Shown: positions 13,808-23,873, counted from the stretch's first letter. The stretch is 46,045 bases of DNA from an uncultured bacterium (GCA_947381965.1 CANCXX010000039.1:1-46045); one strand, 5' to 3'. Notes: generated from the sequence alone by a model not told the origin. Program-made: numbers and translations.

Positions 13808-14176
13808 TTATTTCTTCTTATTTGCTACTGTTCTCTTAGGTCCCTTTCTGGTTCTTGCGTTGGTCTTTGTCTTTTGTCCACGCACAGGAAGTCCCTTTCT
13901 ATGGCGAATTCCTCTGTAGCAGCCAATTTCCTGAAGTCTCTTGATGTTCATTGCAACCTCTCTGCGGAGATCACCTTCCACCATATAACCAGCTTCAATA
14001 ACTTCACTGATTCTCTTGACTTCATCATCGGTCAGCTCTCTGACACGGGTATCCGGATTAACCTTTGCTTCTGCAAGAATCTTGTTGGCACTGGTTCTTC
14101 CAATACCATAAACATAAGTTAAACCGATTTCCACACGCTTTTCTCTAGGTAAGTCAACACCTGCAATACGAGCCAT
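13808..14176 (-). CDS. rpsM: Small ribosomal subunit protein S13
   Basis: 122 aa, full length. Head protein of the 30S subunit contacting P-site tRNA and the 50S bridge. [54 protein letters not shown] and the basic tail [17 protein letters not shown] precedes the ATG. A 224-nt hairpin-rich spacer separates it from rpmJ. Confidence 0.98.
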   Translation of the reverse strand: MARIAGVDLPREKRVEIGLTYVYGIGRTSANKILAEAKVNPDTRVRELTDDEVKRISEVIEAGYMVEGDLRREVAMNIKRLQEIGCYRGIRHRKGLPVRGQKTKTNARTRKGPKRTVANKKK

Positions 14177-14198
14177 TTACATTTCCTCCATTTTCTTT

Positions 14199-14246
14199 GC
14201 GCATTTTCATGCGCCGACACTAATTGATTGGGGCAGCCTCCTGCCC
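14199..14246 (-). promoter_or_regulatory. Two very stable hairpins in the rpmJ-rpsM spacer
   Basis: On the - strand GGGCAG-GAGG-CTGCCC (14246-14231) and GCGCAT-GAAA-ATGCGC (14214-14199) are perfect 6-bp stems with tetraloops, the second a GNRA loop. They stand about 20 nt before the rpsM ribosome binding site. The rest of the spacer (to 14400) adds GTGCAGCT/AGCTGTAC and CTGTT-TTAA-AACAG. Candidate ribosomal-protein binding or RNA processing site; no promoter with both boxes was found. Confidence 0.5.
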
Positions 14247-14400
14247 AACCGGATGTTTCCGATCTTACGCGAAAATTCTCACGAACCAAGAAGTAATCAC
14301 AAGGCTCATTTGTACAATTATATAATCAGTACAGCTTTTAGCTGCACTGCAGCCGCTTCATAATAATTGGACAAGAACCCTTCTGTTTTAAAACAGCGGA

Positions 14401-14514
14401 TTATCCTTGTCTCTGTTTGTGCTTCGGATTCTCACAGATAACTCTGATACGTCCTTTTCTTTTAATGATCTTGCACTTTTCGCAAATCGGTTTTACTGAT
14501 GATCTAACCTTCAT
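14401..14514 (-). CDS. rpmJ: Large ribosomal subunit protein L36
   Basis: 37 aa, full length for L36. Zinc-ribbon protein stabilising 23S rRNA late in 50S assembly. [20 protein letters not shown] followed by [17 protein letters not shown], with zinc ligands Cys11, Cys14, Cys27 and His32 all present, so it is the zinc-binding (C+) form. AGGAGGG precedes the ATG. It lies between infA and rpsM, the normal Firmicutes place. Confidence 0.97.
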   Translation of the reverse strand: MKVRSSVKPICEKCKIIKRKGRIRVICENPKHKQRQG

Positions 14515-14599
14515 GTTAAACCCTCCTTTCAAAAAAGACCGTTTCACATTATACCATAGTACAATCATAAATGCAATGCCCTGATGGAATTATTACATT

Positions 14600-14818
14600 T
14601 TATTTATCTCTCCAGATAATTCTCCCTTTGCTTAAGTCATAGGGGGATAACTCAAGAGTCACTTTATCCCCCGGAAGAATACGGATAAAGTTCTGCCTTA
14701 GCTTTCCGCTAATGTGTGCAAGTACTCTGTGTCCATTTTCAAGCTCCACCTGAAACATTGTATTTGGGAGTTTCTCTACTACGGTTCCTTCAATCTCAAT
14801 TACATCAGCTTTTGACAT
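14600..14818 (-). CDS. infA: Translation initiation factor IF-1
   Basis: 72 aa, full length. An OB-fold protein blocking the ribosomal A site during initiation. [36 protein letters not shown] and the tail [12 protein letters not shown] are diagnostic. Preceded by GGAGGTAAC at normal spacing and by the KOW-domain gene 12 nt upstream. Confidence 0.98.
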   Translation of the reverse strand: MSKADVIEIEGTVVEKLPNTMFQVELENGHRVLAHISGKLRQNFIRILPGDKVTLELSPYDLSKGRIIWRDK

Positions 14819-14830
14819 GTGTTACCTCCT

Positions 14831-15121
14831 TCATAACATAAAAGCATCCTTCCGCTCCATCTGCCAGTTCTTCATTCTGTTTTTGATGGAAAACCTGATT
14901 TCCTCATTATAAATGATATGTCCATTTTTTAATTTTTCTGCCAGAATTTTATCGGTATCTTTCTTCACAAGCTGAAGATGCTTTTTTCTTTTCTTTTTGG
15001 GATTTTCCATTCCTCTTATCTTTCCATCTGCCAGATAAAAGAAATCCCCTTCTTCCTTAATTATAATATACATCTGCCCCTTGTCGTGGCCCGCCTTGGA
15101 TATTGCAAACATTCCCAGCAT
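14831..15121 (-). CDS. KOW-domain RNA-binding protein (L14e-like)
   Basis: 96 aa. The N-terminal half is a short KOW/SH3-like barrel (FAISKAGHDKGQMYIIIKEE, FFYLADGKIRGMENPKKKRK); the C-terminal half is charged. A protein of this type regularly lies between map and infA in Clostridia and resembles the archaeal/eukaryotic L14e fold; a ribosome- or rRNA-linked role is inferred. The start lies 6 nt after the map stop, whose last codons provide AGGTGA. Highly basic (KKKRKKHLQLVKK), consistent with RNA binding. Confidence 0.8.
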   Translation of the reverse strand: MLGMFAISKAGHDKGQMYIIIKEEGDFFYLADGKIRGMENPKKKRKKHLQLVKKDTDKILAEKLKNGHIIYNEEIRFSIKNRMKNWQMERKDAFML

Positions 15122-15127
15122 ATAGCT

Positions 15128-15916
15128 TCACCTGCCCTTTCGGTTCAAAGGCATCGCTTCAGATGCCGGCATTGTAAGCAGCTCCGGTTCCCCCTCTGTT
15201 ATCAGCACCGTATTTTCATAATGAGCTGACAGGGAACCATCCCTGGTAACTACCGTCCAGTTATCTTCCAGCCACTCCACGCTGTAGTTGCCTATATTCA
15301 CCATCGGCTCTATCGCTAAAGTCATTCCTGGCCGCAGGCGCGGCCCTCTTCGCCACTGTCTGAAATTCGGTATCTGAGGCGCCTCATGAAGGCTTGTGCC
15401 AATTCCGTGTCCCACCAGGTCACGCACAACGCCATACCCCTGCCTGACACAAAAAGAGTCAATCGCATTGGATATATCAAAAAGATGATAACCTGGTCTG
15501 GCATATTTAATTCCTTCAAAAAAGCTTTGCCTGGTGACCTTAATCAGTCTGGCCGCCTCCGGGCTTACTTTGCCCACCCCATAGGTCCGGGCTGCATCGG
15601 AATGATATCCTTTATAGATTACGCCTGCATCCAGACTCACAATATCTCCTTCCTGCAAAATACGTTCTTTAGAAGGGATGCCGTGAACCACCTCATCGTT
15701 TACAGAAACACAGATAGAGGCCGGATAACCATTATAATTTAAGAAACTTGGCACACAGCCAAAACTGCGAATCAGCTTTTCGCCTAAAGCATCAATATCC
15801 CAGGTTGAAATTCCCGGTTTAATTGCTTTTCCCAGCTGCACATGAACCTCTGCCAGAATCTTTCCGGCTCTGCGCATCAGTTCTATTTCTCTTCCTGATT
15901 TTATTGTTATGGCCAT
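15128..15916 (-). CDS. map: Methionine aminopeptidase, type I
   Basis: 262 aa, slightly longer than average. Removes the initiator methionine from nascent proteins. The pita-bread fold is complete, with catalytic His79 and metal ligands Asp96 (SLDAG), Asp107 (SDAAR), His170 (VGHGIG), Glu203 (AIEPM) and Glu234 (HYENT). It begins 4 nt after adk. The C-terminal MPLNRKGR tail extends beyond the fold. The adk-map-infA order is typical. Confidence 0.97.
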   Translation of the reverse strand: MAITIKSGREIELMRRAGKILAEVHVQLGKAIKPGISTWDIDALGEKLIRSFGCVPSFLNYNGYPASICVSVNDEVVHGIPSKERILQEGDIVSLDAGVIYKGYHSDAARTYGVGKVSPEAARLIKVTRQSFFEGIKYARPGYHLFDISNAIDSFCVRQGYGVVRDLVGHGIGTSLHEAPQIPNFRQWRRGPRLRPGMTLAIEPMVNIGNYSVEWLEDNWTVVTRDGSLSAHYENTVLITEGEPELLTMPASEAMPLNRKGR

Positions 15917-15920
15917 ATGA

Positions 15921-16562
15921 TTAACCTAAGATAGCTGTGATTGCCGCAAACACATCTTCCATGCCGGCCGTGCCATCTACTGTTCTCAAAATTTCCTTTT
16001 TCTGATAAAATTCAATCAAAGGCTGTGTCTGCTTATGATAAACTTCAAGCCGGTTTTTAACCGTTTCCGGTTTGTCATCATCGCGCAAAATCAGTTCTTT
16101 TCCACAGGTGTCGCAAATTCCTTCCGCTTTTGGAGGAATAAATTCCACATGATACGTAGCGCCGCACCCTGGACACGCACGTCTGCCGCCCATTCTGTTT
16201 ACAATATTTTCATCCGGCACATCTACGTCAATGGCATAGTCGATTTTATCATTAATGTCATTTAGTGCATTTTCCAATACTTCCGCCTGTGGAATGGTTC
16301 TCGGAAATCCGTCCAGCACATAACCATTTTTGCAATCCTCGTTTGAAACCCTGTCAAGAAGTATTTTTACTGTAAGTTCATCTGGCACCAGCAACCCCTG
16401 GTCCATATATTTTTTGGCTTCCATTCCCAGTTCTGTCCCGTTTTTTATATTTGCCCTGAAAATGTCACCTGTAGAAATATGAGGCACACCATATTTTTCC
16501 GCAATCATTTTTGCCTGTGTGCCTTTTCCCGCTCCTGGCGCACCTAACATGATTATCTTCAT
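15921..16562 (-). CDS. adk: Adenylate kinase, zinc-type LID
   Basis: 213 aa. Interconverts AMP + ATP and 2 ADP. P-loop GAPGAGKGT (7-15), GFPRT in the AMP-binding core, and a LID with Cys130, Cys133, Cys150 and Cys153 that binds structural zinc, as in many Gram-positives. The start is fixed by GGAGG 7 nt before MKIIML; an upstream in-frame ATG has no such site. Separated from secY by a 186-nt spacer with two hairpins. Confidence 0.98.
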   Translation of the reverse strand: MKIIMLGAPGAGKGTQAKMIAEKYGVPHISTGDIFRANIKNGTELGMEAKKYMDQGLLVPDELTVKILLDRVSNEDCKNGYVLDGFPRTIPQAEVLENALNDINDKIDYAIDVDVPDENIVNRMGGRRACPGCGATYHVEFIPPKAEGICDTCGKELILRDDDKPETVKNRLEVYHKQTQPLIEFYQKKEILRTVDGTAGMEDVFAAITAILG

Positions 16563-16580
16563 AATTAATCCTCCACATAC

Positions 16581-16636
16581 TGCAGGATTTGCCTGCAAAA
16601 CAGCGCCCAACATAAGTTCCAACGCCTGGGAACTTA
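16581..16636 (-). promoter_or_regulatory. Tandem hairpins between secY and adk
   Basis: On the - strand TAAGTTCC pairs with GGAACTTA (8 bp, 16636-16613), then TGCAGG-CAAAT-CCTGCA (6 bp, 16597-16581). The second ends 11 nt before the adk GGAGG. There is no U-run after either, so neither is a plain terminator; they may tune secY/adk stoichiometry by processing or initiation control. Confidence 0.5.
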
Positions 16637-16748
16637 CTTAAGGCTTAAATTCATTTCTTCATTATGTTAATATAGAGGCAAAGGAAAACAGATCTGCTTA
16701 CGCCTGTATTTCCCTTAACCTCTAATTGTTTAAAAGTCAAATAACTCT

Positions 16749-18062
16749 TTAGTCATTTAAAAAACCTTTGTAATTACGCACCAGCATCTGTGATTCGATC
16801 TGTTTCATGGTTTCCAGCACCACACTTACGATAATAATCAGGCTGGTTCCTCCAAAGGAAACCTGTGCGCCAAATACACCGTTAAATATAAATGGTATCA
16901 CACATACAATCGTAAGCCCTACCGCACCAATAAAAATAATATAATTTAATATTTTCGTCAGATATTCGCTGGTTGGCTTACCCGGTCTTATTCCAGGAAT
17001 AAACCCGCCCTGTTTTTTCATATTTTCTGCGATTTCAATTGGATTAAAGGTAATAGAAGTATAGAAGTAGGCAAAGAAAATAACCAGTACTATATATACA
17101 AGCAATCCAATCGAATATACAGGTTCGCTGGGTTTACACCAGTTGCCGGAATTTAATCCTCTCAAAATGTGTCCCCAGAATCCACTGCCGCTGTATCCAA
17201 AGAAACTGCACACTACAATGGGAAGCTGCATCAGCGATGATGCAAAGATAATCGGAATCACACCAGAGGTATTTACCTTTAAGGGTATGGATGAGGTTTG
17301 TCCTCCCACCATCTTTCTGCCCTGTACCTTTTTTGCATACTGGACAGGAATCTTCCTAACCCCGTCATTTAAAATAATTACCAGGACCACCATTACCAGA
17401 ATAATGGCAACGATAATAATTGCCGCTACCACTCCCATAGCTATGGGTCTGCCAAAAACAAACTGTTCAAACAACTGGGAGATATCCTGCGGTATTCTGG
17501 AGATAATGTTGATAACAAGCACAATGGAAATACCATTTCCCACACCGTTTTCTGTTATCCGCTCACCTATCCACATAAGAAATGCACTTCCTGCAGTAAG
17601 CGCCGCAATTACCGTAATCACATTGAGAGCATTAAAATTCTCCAAAAGCCCGCTGTTGCCAAAAGCAAAGGCCATGGCGGATGATTCAATAAGCGCAAGG
17701 GCCACCGTCACATAACGGGTAATGGAAGCAATTTTCTTTCTTCCATCCTCGCCTTCCTTTTGCATTTCTTCCAACTTGGGAATCGCTATTGTAAGCAGCT
17801 GCATGATAATGGAAGACGTGATATATGGCGTAATATTTAATGCAAGAATTGACATGTTAAGAAACGAACCGCCAGTAAAGGCATCAAAAAAATTGAATGC
17901 GTCACCAGTCTGCTGTGCAAACCAATTGGAAAAATAATGCCTGTCCACACCCGGCACAGGCAGCTGTGAACCAAGCCGGATCACAGCGAGCATGCCAAGT
18001 GTAAATAGCAGTTTATTTCTTATTTCTTTGATTTTAAACGCGTTTTTTAAGGTTGTAAACAT
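16749..18062 (-). CDS. secY: Preprotein translocase subunit SecY
   Basis: 437 aa with about ten membrane helices. Forms the protein-conducting channel with SecE and SecG, driven by SecA (encoded at 40.6 kb in this window). [20 protein letters not shown], the plug region after helix 1 and the cytosolic loops PVQYAKKVQGRKMVGGQTSS and IAENMKKQGGFIPGIRPGKP are typical. Its ATG overlaps the rplO stop by one base (TAATG), so translation is coupled. Confidence 0.98.
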   Translation of the reverse strand: MFTTLKNAFKIKEIRNKLLFTLGMLAVIRLGSQLPVPGVDRHYFSNWFAQQTGDAFNFFDAFTGGSFLNMSILALNITPYITSSIIMQLLTIAIPKLEEMQKEGEDGRKKIASITRYVTVALALIESSAMAFAFGNSGLLENFNALNVITVIAALTAGSAFLMWIGERITENGVGNGISIVLVINIISRIPQDISQLFEQFVFGRPIAMGVVAAIIIVAIILVMVVLVIILNDGVRKIPVQYAKKVQGRKMVGGQTSSIPLKVNTSGVIPIIFASSLMQLPIVVCSFFGYSGSGFWGHILRGLNSGNWCKPSEPVYSIGLLVYIVLVIFFAYFYTSITFNPIEIAENMKKQGGFIPGIRPGKPTSEYLTKILNYIIFIGAVGLTIVCVIPFIFNGVFGAQVSFGGTSLIIIVSVVLETMKQIESQMLVRNYKGFLND

Positions 18063-18523
18063 TACATCACCTCTGCAGTTCCACCAACAGCTTCAATTTT
18101 TTCTTTTGCGGATGCACTAAACGCATTGGCTTTTACTGTAAGCTTTTTGGTAATTGTTCCATTTCCAAGGATTTTGATGCCATCCTTAGGATGTCTGACA
18201 ACACCTGTTTCAAGTAATGCGTCCATATCTACTACAGCGCCATCCTCAAACCTGTCATTGAGCGTTTCCACACTGATTGTAACAATCTCTTTGGAGCTCG
18301 GACATGTAAATCCTCTTTTAGGGATTCGTCTGTATAATGGCATCTGACCGCCTTCAAAGCCTATTCTTGGTGCTCCTGAACGAGCCTTCTGACCTTTATG
18401 GCCTTTACCAGCTGTCTTTCCATTTCCTGAACCGTGTCCACGGCCTCTTCTAAAATTATTACTGTGCTTGGAACCTTTTGCCGGCCTGAGACTGGATAAT
18501 TCCATTACGTGTTCTCTACTCAT
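18062..18523 (-). CDS. rplO: Large ribosomal subunit protein L15
   Basis: 153 aa. Late 50S assembly protein. [40 protein letters not shown] and [18 protein letters not shown] are diagnostic. The start MSREHVMEL is chosen from AAGGAGG 8 nt upstream; MELSS is the start used in many homologues but has no site of its own here. Stop overlaps the secY start. Confidence 0.96.
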   Translation of the reverse strand: MSREHVMELSSLRPAKGSKHSNNFRRGRGHGSGNGKTAGKGHKGQKARSGAPRIGFEGGQMPLYRRIPKRGFTCPSSKEIVTISVETLNDRFEDGAVVDMDALLETGVVRHPKDGIKILGNGTITKKLTVKANAFSASAKEKIEAVGGTAEVM

Positions 18524-18543
18524 TGCTGACACCTCCTTATCTT

Positions 18544-18732
18544 TTAAACTTCTTCAACTTTAATTAAATGTCTGATCTGCTGGATCTGACCTCTTGTAGC
18601 CGCGTTGTCCGGCAGTACAATCGTCTTGTTGAGTTTTCTAAGTCCCATGGATTTTACAGTAGCTCTATGCTTGGGGACTGCACCGATAGGAGATTTTACT
18701 AATGTAATCTTTAACATTTTCTGCTCTGCCAT
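18544..18732 (-). CDS. rpmD: Large ribosomal subunit protein L30
   Basis: 62 aa, full length. Small 50S protein. [20 protein letters not shown] and [20 protein letters not shown] match the family. GGAGGGAATG precedes the start; it lies between rpsE and rplO as usual for the spc region. Confidence 0.96.
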   Translation of the reverse strand: MAEQKMLKITLVKSPIGAVPKHRATVKSMGLRKLNKTIVLPDNAATRGQIQQIRHLIKVEEV

Positions 18733-18746
18733 CTTTTCATTCCCTC

Positions 18747-19256
18747 CTATGCCAAGATTTCTTCCACAGATTTACCACGCTTTCTTGCTACTTCTTCCGG
18801 TGTCTTAAGCGCATTTAAGCCTGCGATGGTTGCAAGCACCACGTTCTGCTTGTTATTTGAACCTAATGACTTGGTACGGATATTTTTGATGCCTGCAAGC
18901 TCGCAGACAATACGTGCAGGACCACCTGCTATAATACCTGTACCTTCAGGAGCCTTCTTCAAAAGAACTGAGGAAGAACCATATTTTCCTGTAAAGTCAT
19001 GTGTAATACTGTTATTTTCATTCCTTGCAACGGAAACCATATGCTTAATGGCATCCTCTTTTCCTTTACGGATCGCTTCAGGGATTTCTGTTGCCTTTCC
19101 AAGGCCAGCGCCTACATGTCCGTTCATGTCCCCAACTACTACCAGGGCTGTAAAACGCATATTCCGGCCGCCTTTGACAACCTTAGTTACACGTTTGATG
19201 GAAACGACTTTTTCAGTCAATTCCATTCCGCTGACATCAATGATCGTATGTCTCAT
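18747..19256 (-). CDS. rpsE: Small ribosomal subunit protein S5
   Basis: 169 aa, full length. Guards decoding accuracy at the 30S neck and lines the mRNA entry tunnel. The N-terminal double-stranded RNA-binding fold includes [20 protein letters not shown] and [20 protein letters not shown]; the C-terminal domain has [20 protein letters not shown]. Residues where spectinomycin-resistance changes map (KGGR loop) look wild type. Confidence 0.97.
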   Translation of the reverse strand: MRHTIIDVSGMELTEKVVSIKRVTKVVKGGRNMRFTALVVVGDMNGHVGAGLGKATEIPEAIRKGKEDAIKHMVSVARNENNSITHDFTGKYGSSSVLLKKAPEGTGIIAGGPARIVCELAGIKNIRTKSLGSNNKQNVVLATIAGLNALKTPEEVARKRGKSVEEILA

Positions 19257-19273
19257 GTTAAGTTTCTCCCTTC

Positions 19274-19642
19274 CTAGAATTTAAGGCCAGCTTCTCTGGC
19301 CGCCTCAGCTAATGCCGCAACTTTACCATGATAGATATAACCGCCTCTGTCAAAGACTACGGTGTCAATCCCCTTTTCAATTGCTCTCTTTGCAATAACT
19401 GTGCCTAAGTATGCTGCCGCATCAACGTTATTGGTCTTCTCAAGTTCCGCCTTTACATCCTTTTCAACTGTAGAGGCTGCAACCAAAGTATTTCCAACGG
19501 TATCATCAATAATTTGAGCATACATATGATTATTGCTTCTGAACACTGCAAGACGCGGTCTTTCAGCGGTACCGCTAAAACGGTTACGTATTTTCATGTG
19601 TTTTTTTACACGAACTTCTTGTCTTGACTTTTTACTAACCAT
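19274..19642 (-). CDS. rplR: Large ribosomal subunit protein L18
   Basis: 122 aa, full length. Binds 5S rRNA and brings it to the central protuberance. [40 protein letters not shown] and the C-terminal [20 protein letters not shown]. Ends 17 nt before rpsE. Confidence 0.97.
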   Translation of the reverse strand: MVSKKSRQEVRVKKHMKIRNRFSGTAERPRLAVFRSNNHMYAQIIDDTVGNTLVAASTVEKDVKAELEKTNNVDAAAYLGTVIAKRAIEKGIDTVVFDRGGYIYHGKVAALAEAAREAGLKF

Positions 19643-19659
19643 CTTTACACTCTCCTTAT

Positions 19660-20202
19660 CTATTTCTTACCAGTCTTGCCGACTTTACGCCTGATTACTT
19701 CATCAGCATACTTGATTCCCTTGCCCTTATAAGGCTCCGGTCTTCTCTTATCTCTGATTTCAGCAGCGAACTGGCCAACTTTTTCTTTGTCAATCCCCTT
19801 AACAATGATGACGTTCTGACCTTCCAGCACAGTTTCAATTCCTTCCGGATCAGTCATCTCAACAGGGTGCGAATATCCTAAAGATAAGGTCAGCTTATTG
19901 CCTGACTTGGCTGCCCTGTAACCTACACCGTTTACTTCCAGTTTCTTTTCATAACCATCGGTAACACCTTTTACCATATTAAAAATAAGTGTTCTTGTAA
20001 GGCCATGTAAAGATTTCATTCTCTTTATATCATTAGGTCTGGATACAGTAACCTCTGCTCCTTCCACCTTGATCTCCATTTCAGAGGGATGCGTTCTTTC
20101 CAGTGTTCCTTTAGGACCTTTTACAGTCACTTTGTTATTTTCTGCAACTTCCACAGTTACGCCTGCAGGAATTGCGATTGGCATTTTTCCTATACGTGAC
20201 AT
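19660..20202 (-). CDS. rplF: Large ribosomal subunit protein L6
   Basis: 180 aa, full length. Binds the sarcin-ricin region of 23S rRNA, near the factor-binding site. [38 protein letters not shown] and the C-terminal [20 protein letters not shown] then [20 protein letters not shown]. Two internal repeats of the L6 fold are present. Confidence 0.97.
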   Translation of the reverse strand: MSRIGKMPIAIPAGVTVEVAENNKVTVKGPKGTLERTHPSEMEIKVEGAEVTVSRPNDIKRMKSLHGLTRTLIFNMVKGVTDGYEKKLEVNGVGYRAAKSGNKLTLSLGYSHPVEMTDPEGIETVLEGQNVIIVKGIDKEKVGQFAAEIRDKRRPEPYKGKGIKYADEVIRRKVGKTGKK

Positions 20203-20254
20203 GCCCGTACCTCCTATAATATTTTAATTGCAATCCATTAACCGCTAAACAACA

Positions 20255-20656
20255 TTACCAGACGTAAGCTAATACCTCGCCGCCTACCTGTAGCTCTCTT
20301 GCCTTTTTGTCAGTGATAACTCCCTGGTTTGTGGAAATAATTGCAATACCAAGTCCACCAAGAACTCTGGGAAGCTCATCTTTTCCAGCATAGACACGCA
20401 GTCCCGGCTTGGAAATTCTCTTAAGGCCGCTGATAATTCTGTCATTTCTGTCAACACCGTACTTTAATGCAATACGGATTATTTTAAAATTCCCTTCATC
20501 AATCAGGTCATATTTCTTAATATAACCCTCCTCCAAAAGAATATCTGCAATCGCTAATTTCATTTTGGAATTGGGAACATCTACTGTATCATGTTTTGCA
20601 GTATTTGCATTACGGATTCTTGTAAGCATATCTGCAATAGGATCACTCATTGTCAT
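20255..20656 (-). CDS. rpsH: Small ribosomal subunit protein S8
   Basis: 133 aa, full length. Binds the central domain of 16S rRNA; in enterobacteria it also represses the spc operon. [15 protein letters not shown], the central [20 protein letters not shown] and [20 protein letters not shown]. The first ATG (MTMSDP) is used because AGGAGG is 7 nt from it. Confidence 0.97.
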   Translation of the reverse strand: MTMSDPIADMLTRIRNANTAKHDTVDVPNSKMKLAIADILLEEGYIKKYDLIDEGNFKIIRIALKYGVDRNDRIISGLKRISKPGLRVYAGKDELPRVLGGLGIAIISTNQGVITDKKARELQVGGEVLAYVW

Positions 20657-20693
20657 TTTATTTCCTCCTATACGATTTCAATGCAATATCCTT

Positions 20694-20879
20694 TTACCAG
20701 CTTGCTTTCTTAACACCAGGAATCTGGCCTTTATAAGCCAATTCACGGAAGCAAATTCTGCATATTCCGTATTTTCTAAGGACAGCATGGGGACGTCCAC
20801 AAACTTTACAGCGGGTGTATTCTCTTGTAGAGAATTTGGGTTTACGCTGCTGTTTTATTTTCAATGATGTTTTAGCCAT
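20694..20879 (-). CDS. rpsN: Small ribosomal subunit protein S14, zinc-binding type Z
   Basis: 61 aa. Short S14 form of the 30S head. [25 protein letters not shown] has zinc ligands Cys24, Cys27, Cys40 and Cys43. The short zinc form is usual for Firmicutes. Located between rplE and rpsH. Confidence 0.97.
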   Translation of the reverse strand: MAKTSLKIKQQRKPKFSTREYTRCKVCGRPHAVLRKYGICRICFRELAYKGQIPGVKKASW

Positions 20880-20893
20880 GAATTTACCTCCTC

Positions 20894-21433
20894 CTATTTC
20901 GCAAATGGCATATTAAACAATCTTAATAATTCACGTGCTTCTTCATCTGTCTTTGCTGTTGTAACAAAGATAACGTCCATTCCTCTTACTTTGTCTATCT
21001 TATCATATTGAATTTCAGGGAAAATAAGCTGCTCTTTGATACCAAGCGAGTAATTTCCTCTTCCATCAAATGAATTGGGATTTACTCCTCTAAAGTCACG
21101 CACACGGGGGAGCGCTAAGTTTACCAGACGATCCAGGAAATTGTACATCTTTTCCCCACGTAAAGTAACCTTACATCCAATTGCCATTCCTTCTCTGATT
21201 TTGAAGTTGGCAATGGACTTTTTCGCTTTTGTAAGCACTGCCTTCTGACCTGCGATTGTCTCAAGATCCTTTACTGCTGATTCCAACACTTTTGCGTTTT
21301 CTTTCGCTTCGCCTACGCCTATGTTGATAACAATCTTGTCAAGTTTCGGCACTTCCATAACGTTTTTATATCCGAACTTTTTGATCATAGCATCTACGAT
21401 CTCGTCATTATACATTGTTTTGAGTCTGCTCAC
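20894..21433 (-). CDS. rplE: Large ribosomal subunit protein L5
   Basis: 179 aa, full length. Binds 5S rRNA with L18 and contacts P-site t[43 protein letters not shown], and [20 protein letters not shown] are diagnostic. Follows rplX by 24 nt. Confidence 0.98.
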   Translation of the reverse strand: MSRLKTMYNDEIVDAMIKKFGYKNVMEVPKLDKIVINIGVGEAKENAKVLESAVKDLETIAGQKAVLTKAKKSIANFKIREGMAIGCKVTLRGEKMYNFLDRLVNLALPRVRDFRGVNPNSFDGRGNYSLGIKEQLIFPEIQYDKIDKVRGMDVIFVTTAKTDEEARELLRLFNMPFAK

Positions 21434-21457
21434 GCTTCCAGTTCTCCTTTCCTAGAA

Positions 21458-21769
21458 TTAATCAATCACTTCTCCTGTTGACTTCGCAAAGCGCACTTTC
21501 TTGTCGTTCTCAAACCGGAAACCAATTCTTGTGGGTCTGCCTTTGTGAACATACATAACGTTTGACCAGTCAATAGGAGCTTCCTTTTGAATAATTCCGC
21601 CATTCTGGTTAGCTGCCGAAGGCTTTGCATGTTTAGTAACCATGCCTACGCCTTCCACTACGACTTTATGCTTTTTCATATCAACGGAAATTACCTTGCC
21701 CTCTGTGCCTTTATCCTTACCGGCGATTACTCTTACGGTATCGCCCTTTTTAATCTTTGTAGTTGCCAT
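21458..21769 (-). CDS. rplX: Large ribosomal subunit protein L24
   Basis: 103 aa. Early assembly initiator of the 50S subunit. KOW motif KIKKGDTVRVIAGKDKGTEG near the N-terminus; GMVTKHAKPSAANQNGGIIQ and the C-terminal RIGFRFENDKKVRFAKSTGE. The ATG of MATTKIKK is chosen from AGGAGG at 8 nt; a GTG three codons upstream is inside the binding site. Confidence 0.96.
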   Translation of the reverse strand: MATTKIKKGDTVRVIAGKDKGTEGKVISVDMKKHKVVVEGVGMVTKHAKPSAANQNGGIIQKEAPIDWSNVMYVHKGRPTRIGFRFENDKKVRFAKSTGEVID

Positions 21770-21781
21770 ACCAAGCACCTC

Positions 21782-22150
21782 CTATAATACTTCGGGAGCC
21801 AGGGAAACAATTTTCATAAACTGTTTTTCACGAAGCTCTCTTGCTACCGGTCCAAAAATACGTGTTCCTCTGGGAGTCTTATCATCTTTAATGATAACAG
21901 CAGCATTTTCGTCAAATTTAATATAAGAACCATCTTTACGGCGCGCGCCCTTCACTGTACGGACAACCACAGCTTTCACCACATCACCTTTTTTTACAAC
22001 GCCGCCTGGTGTTGCATCTTTGACCGTGGCAATAATTACATCGCCGATACCTGCATATCTTCTGGTGGAGCCGCCCACAACTCTGATGCAGAGGATTTCT
22101 TTCGCGCCTGTATTGTCAGCGACTTTCAGTCTGCTTTCCTGTTGAATCAT
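21782..22150 (-). CDS. rplN: Large ribosomal subunit protein L14
   Basis: 122 aa, full length. 50S protein at the interface, target of Rsf[40 protein letters not shown] and [20 protein letters not shown] are diagnostic. Ends 12 nt before rplX. Confidence 0.98.
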   Translation of the reverse strand: MIQQESRLKVADNTGAKEILCIRVVGGSTRRYAGIGDVIIATVKDATPGGVVKKGDVVKAVVVRTVKGARRKDGSYIKFDENAAVIIKDDKTPRGTRIFGPVARELREKQFMKIVSLAPEVL

Positions 22151-22196
22151 GCTAATTCTCCTTTTTCTTTAACATATCCGGCTGCAGGCCGGTATA

Positions 22197-22454
22197 CTAT
22201 TTTGCCTTCTCAACGATTTCCACAAGTCTCCATCTCTTGTCCTTGGACAAGGGTCTTGTTTCCATCACTTTAACCGTGTCACCGATACCGCACTCGTTGT
22301 TTTCGTCATGTGCCTTCAGCTTGTATGTGCTCTTTACAACCTTCTTATAAAGAGGATGCTTTACATGCTCTTCGATTGCAACAACGATTGTTTTATCCAT
22401 TTTATCACTGACTACCTTACCGGTACGTGTTTTTCTTAAATTTCTTTCCTGCAC
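22197..22454 (-). CDS. rpsQ: Small ribosomal subunit protein S17
   Basis: 85 aa, full length. OB-fold protein binding 16S rRNA helix 11. [40 protein letters not shown] and [20 protein letters not shown]. Located between rpmC and rplN. Confidence 0.98.
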   Translation of the reverse strand: MQERNLRKTRTGKVVSDKMDKTIVVAIEEHVKHPLYKKVVKSTYKLKAHDENNECGIGDTVKVMETRPLSKDKRWRLVEIVEKAK

Positions 22455-22518
22455 GATGTTTAGTCTCCTTTCTTCGACATTCCTGCAACACTTCTGGCAG
22501 GCTGGAATTTATCCTGCC

Positions 22519-22725
22519 TTACGCTTCCTTTTTCTTCTGGGTAATTACGGTCTGAATTCTTGCAATGTTCTTTCTCACTTCTTTAATTCTTGCGGTATTG
22601 TCCAGCTGGTTCGTTGCATTCTGGAATCTCAAATTGAAAAGCTCTTTCTTTGCTGCTACTAAATCCTGCGCCAAAGCTTCTTGGGATTTTCCTTTTAATT
22701 CATCTAAATATTTGCTAGTTTTCAT
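22519..22725 (-). CDS. rpmC: Large ribosomal subunit protein L29
   Basis: 68 aa, full length. Two-helix protein at the tunnel exit, part of the docking site for SRP and trigger factor. [20 protein letters not shown] and [20 protein letters not shown] are typical. The start lies inside rplP (11-nt overlap), with AAGGTGG supplied by rplP codons; a much longer upstream frame is only a shadow of rplP. Confidence 0.96.
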   Translation of the reverse strand: MKTSKYLDELKGKSQEALAQDLVAAKKELFNLRFQNATNQLDNTARIKEVRKNIARIQTVITQKKKEA

Positions 22726-23152
22726 TTGATGCACCACCTTCCAAGTCTGCCTTAGAAACGATCTTGCATTTGCAAGGAAGCTTATGTGTTGCAAGGCGCA
22801 ACGCTTCTTTTGCGATTTCCTCGGATACTCCTGCGATTTCAAACATAACACGGCCGGGCTTAACAACTGCTACCCAGTATTCCAGTGTTCCTTTACCGGA
22901 ACCCATACGTGTTTCTGCGGGTTTTGCTGTTACTGGTTTGTCAGGGAAAATCTTAATCCAGACTTTACCTCCACGCTTAATATAACGGGTCATGGCAATA
23001 CGGGCAGCCTCTATCTGGTTTGATTTAATCCAGCACGGCTCTGTTGCAATAATTCCATACTCACCGTAGGTAATCGTGTTGCCGCGGGTCGCTTTTCCTC
23101 TTATGGAGCCACGGAACTGTTTACGACGTTTAACTCTTTTCGGCATTAACAT
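22715..23152 (-). CDS. rplP: Large ribosomal subunit protein L16
   Basis: 145 aa. Needed for A-site tRNA accommodation at the peptidyl transferase centre. [40 protein letters not shown] and [20 protein letters not shown]. The first ATG is taken because it overlaps the rpsC stop (TAATG) at good distance from GGAAGGGAG; MPKRV two codons on is the alternative. Confidence 0.96.
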   Translation of the reverse strand: MLMPKRVKRRKQFRGSIRGKATRGNTITYGEYGIIATEPCWIKSNQIEAARIAMTRYIKRGGKVWIKIFPDKPVTAKPAETRMGSGKGTLEYWVAVVKPGRVMFEIAGVSEEIAKEALRLATHKLPCKCKIVSKADLEGGASNEN

Positions 23153-23823
23153 TATTTATCGCTCCCTTCCTGCACTGTCTTTTCTTCATTCTTCTTTGTG
23201 GGAAGTATTTCACCCTTGTAAATCCATACTTTAACACCTACTTTTCCATAGGTGGTGTTTGCCTCTGCAAAACCATATTCAATATCAGCACGCAATGTCT
23301 GAAGAGGAATGGTTCCTTCACTGTAAAACTCTGTACGCGCCATGTCCGCACCGCCCAGACGTCCGGAAACGGAAGTCTTGATACCCTGTGCGCCTGCCTT
23401 CATGGTTCTTCCCATACAGGACTTCATTGCACGTCTGAAAGAAACACGGTTTTCCAGCTGCTGTGCAATATTTTCCGCAACAAGCTGTGCATCTTTGTCA
23501 GGTTTCTTGATTTCTTTAATATCTACCAGCACTTTCTTTCCGGTCATTTTGGAAAGTTCTTTTTTTGTAACTTCAATCTCTGCGCCGCCCTTGCCGATAA
23601 CCACACCGGGCTTTGCTGTATAAATAATTACTTTCACTCTGTCAGAAGCTCTTTCAATTTCAATTCTGGAAACTCCCGCACTGTATAATTTTTTCTTAAG
23701 AAATTTTCTGATATTATAATCTTCTACAAGAAAATCAGCAAATTCCGCTTCTGCATACCATTTAGAATCCCAATCCTTAATAATACCAACTCGAAGGCCA
23801 TGAGGATTAACTTTCTGTCCCAT
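23152..23823 (-). CDS. rpsC: Small ribosomal subunit protein S3
   Basis: 223 aa, full length. Head protein of the 30S subunit at the mRNA entry site, with helicase activity. [22 protein letters not shown]-domain [14 protein letters not shown] with VIGKGG, and the C-terminal [20 protein letters not shown]. The stop overlaps the rplP start by one base. Confidence 0.98.
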   Translation of the reverse strand: MGQKVNPHGLRVGIIKDWDSKWYAEAEFADFLVEDYNIRKFLKKKLYSAGVSRIEIERASDRVKVIIYTAKPGVVIGKGGAEIEVTKKELSKMTGKKVLVDIKEIKKPDKDAQLVAENIAQQLENRVSFRRAMKSCMGRTMKAGAQGIKTSVSGRLGGADMARTEFYSEGTIPLQTLRADIEYGFAEANTTYGKVGVKVWIYKGEILPTKKNEEKTVQEGSDK

Positions 23824-23873
23824 ATATTATTTTGCTCCTTTCTCTACTGGCTTGCGAAGCACAAGCCCCTCTC

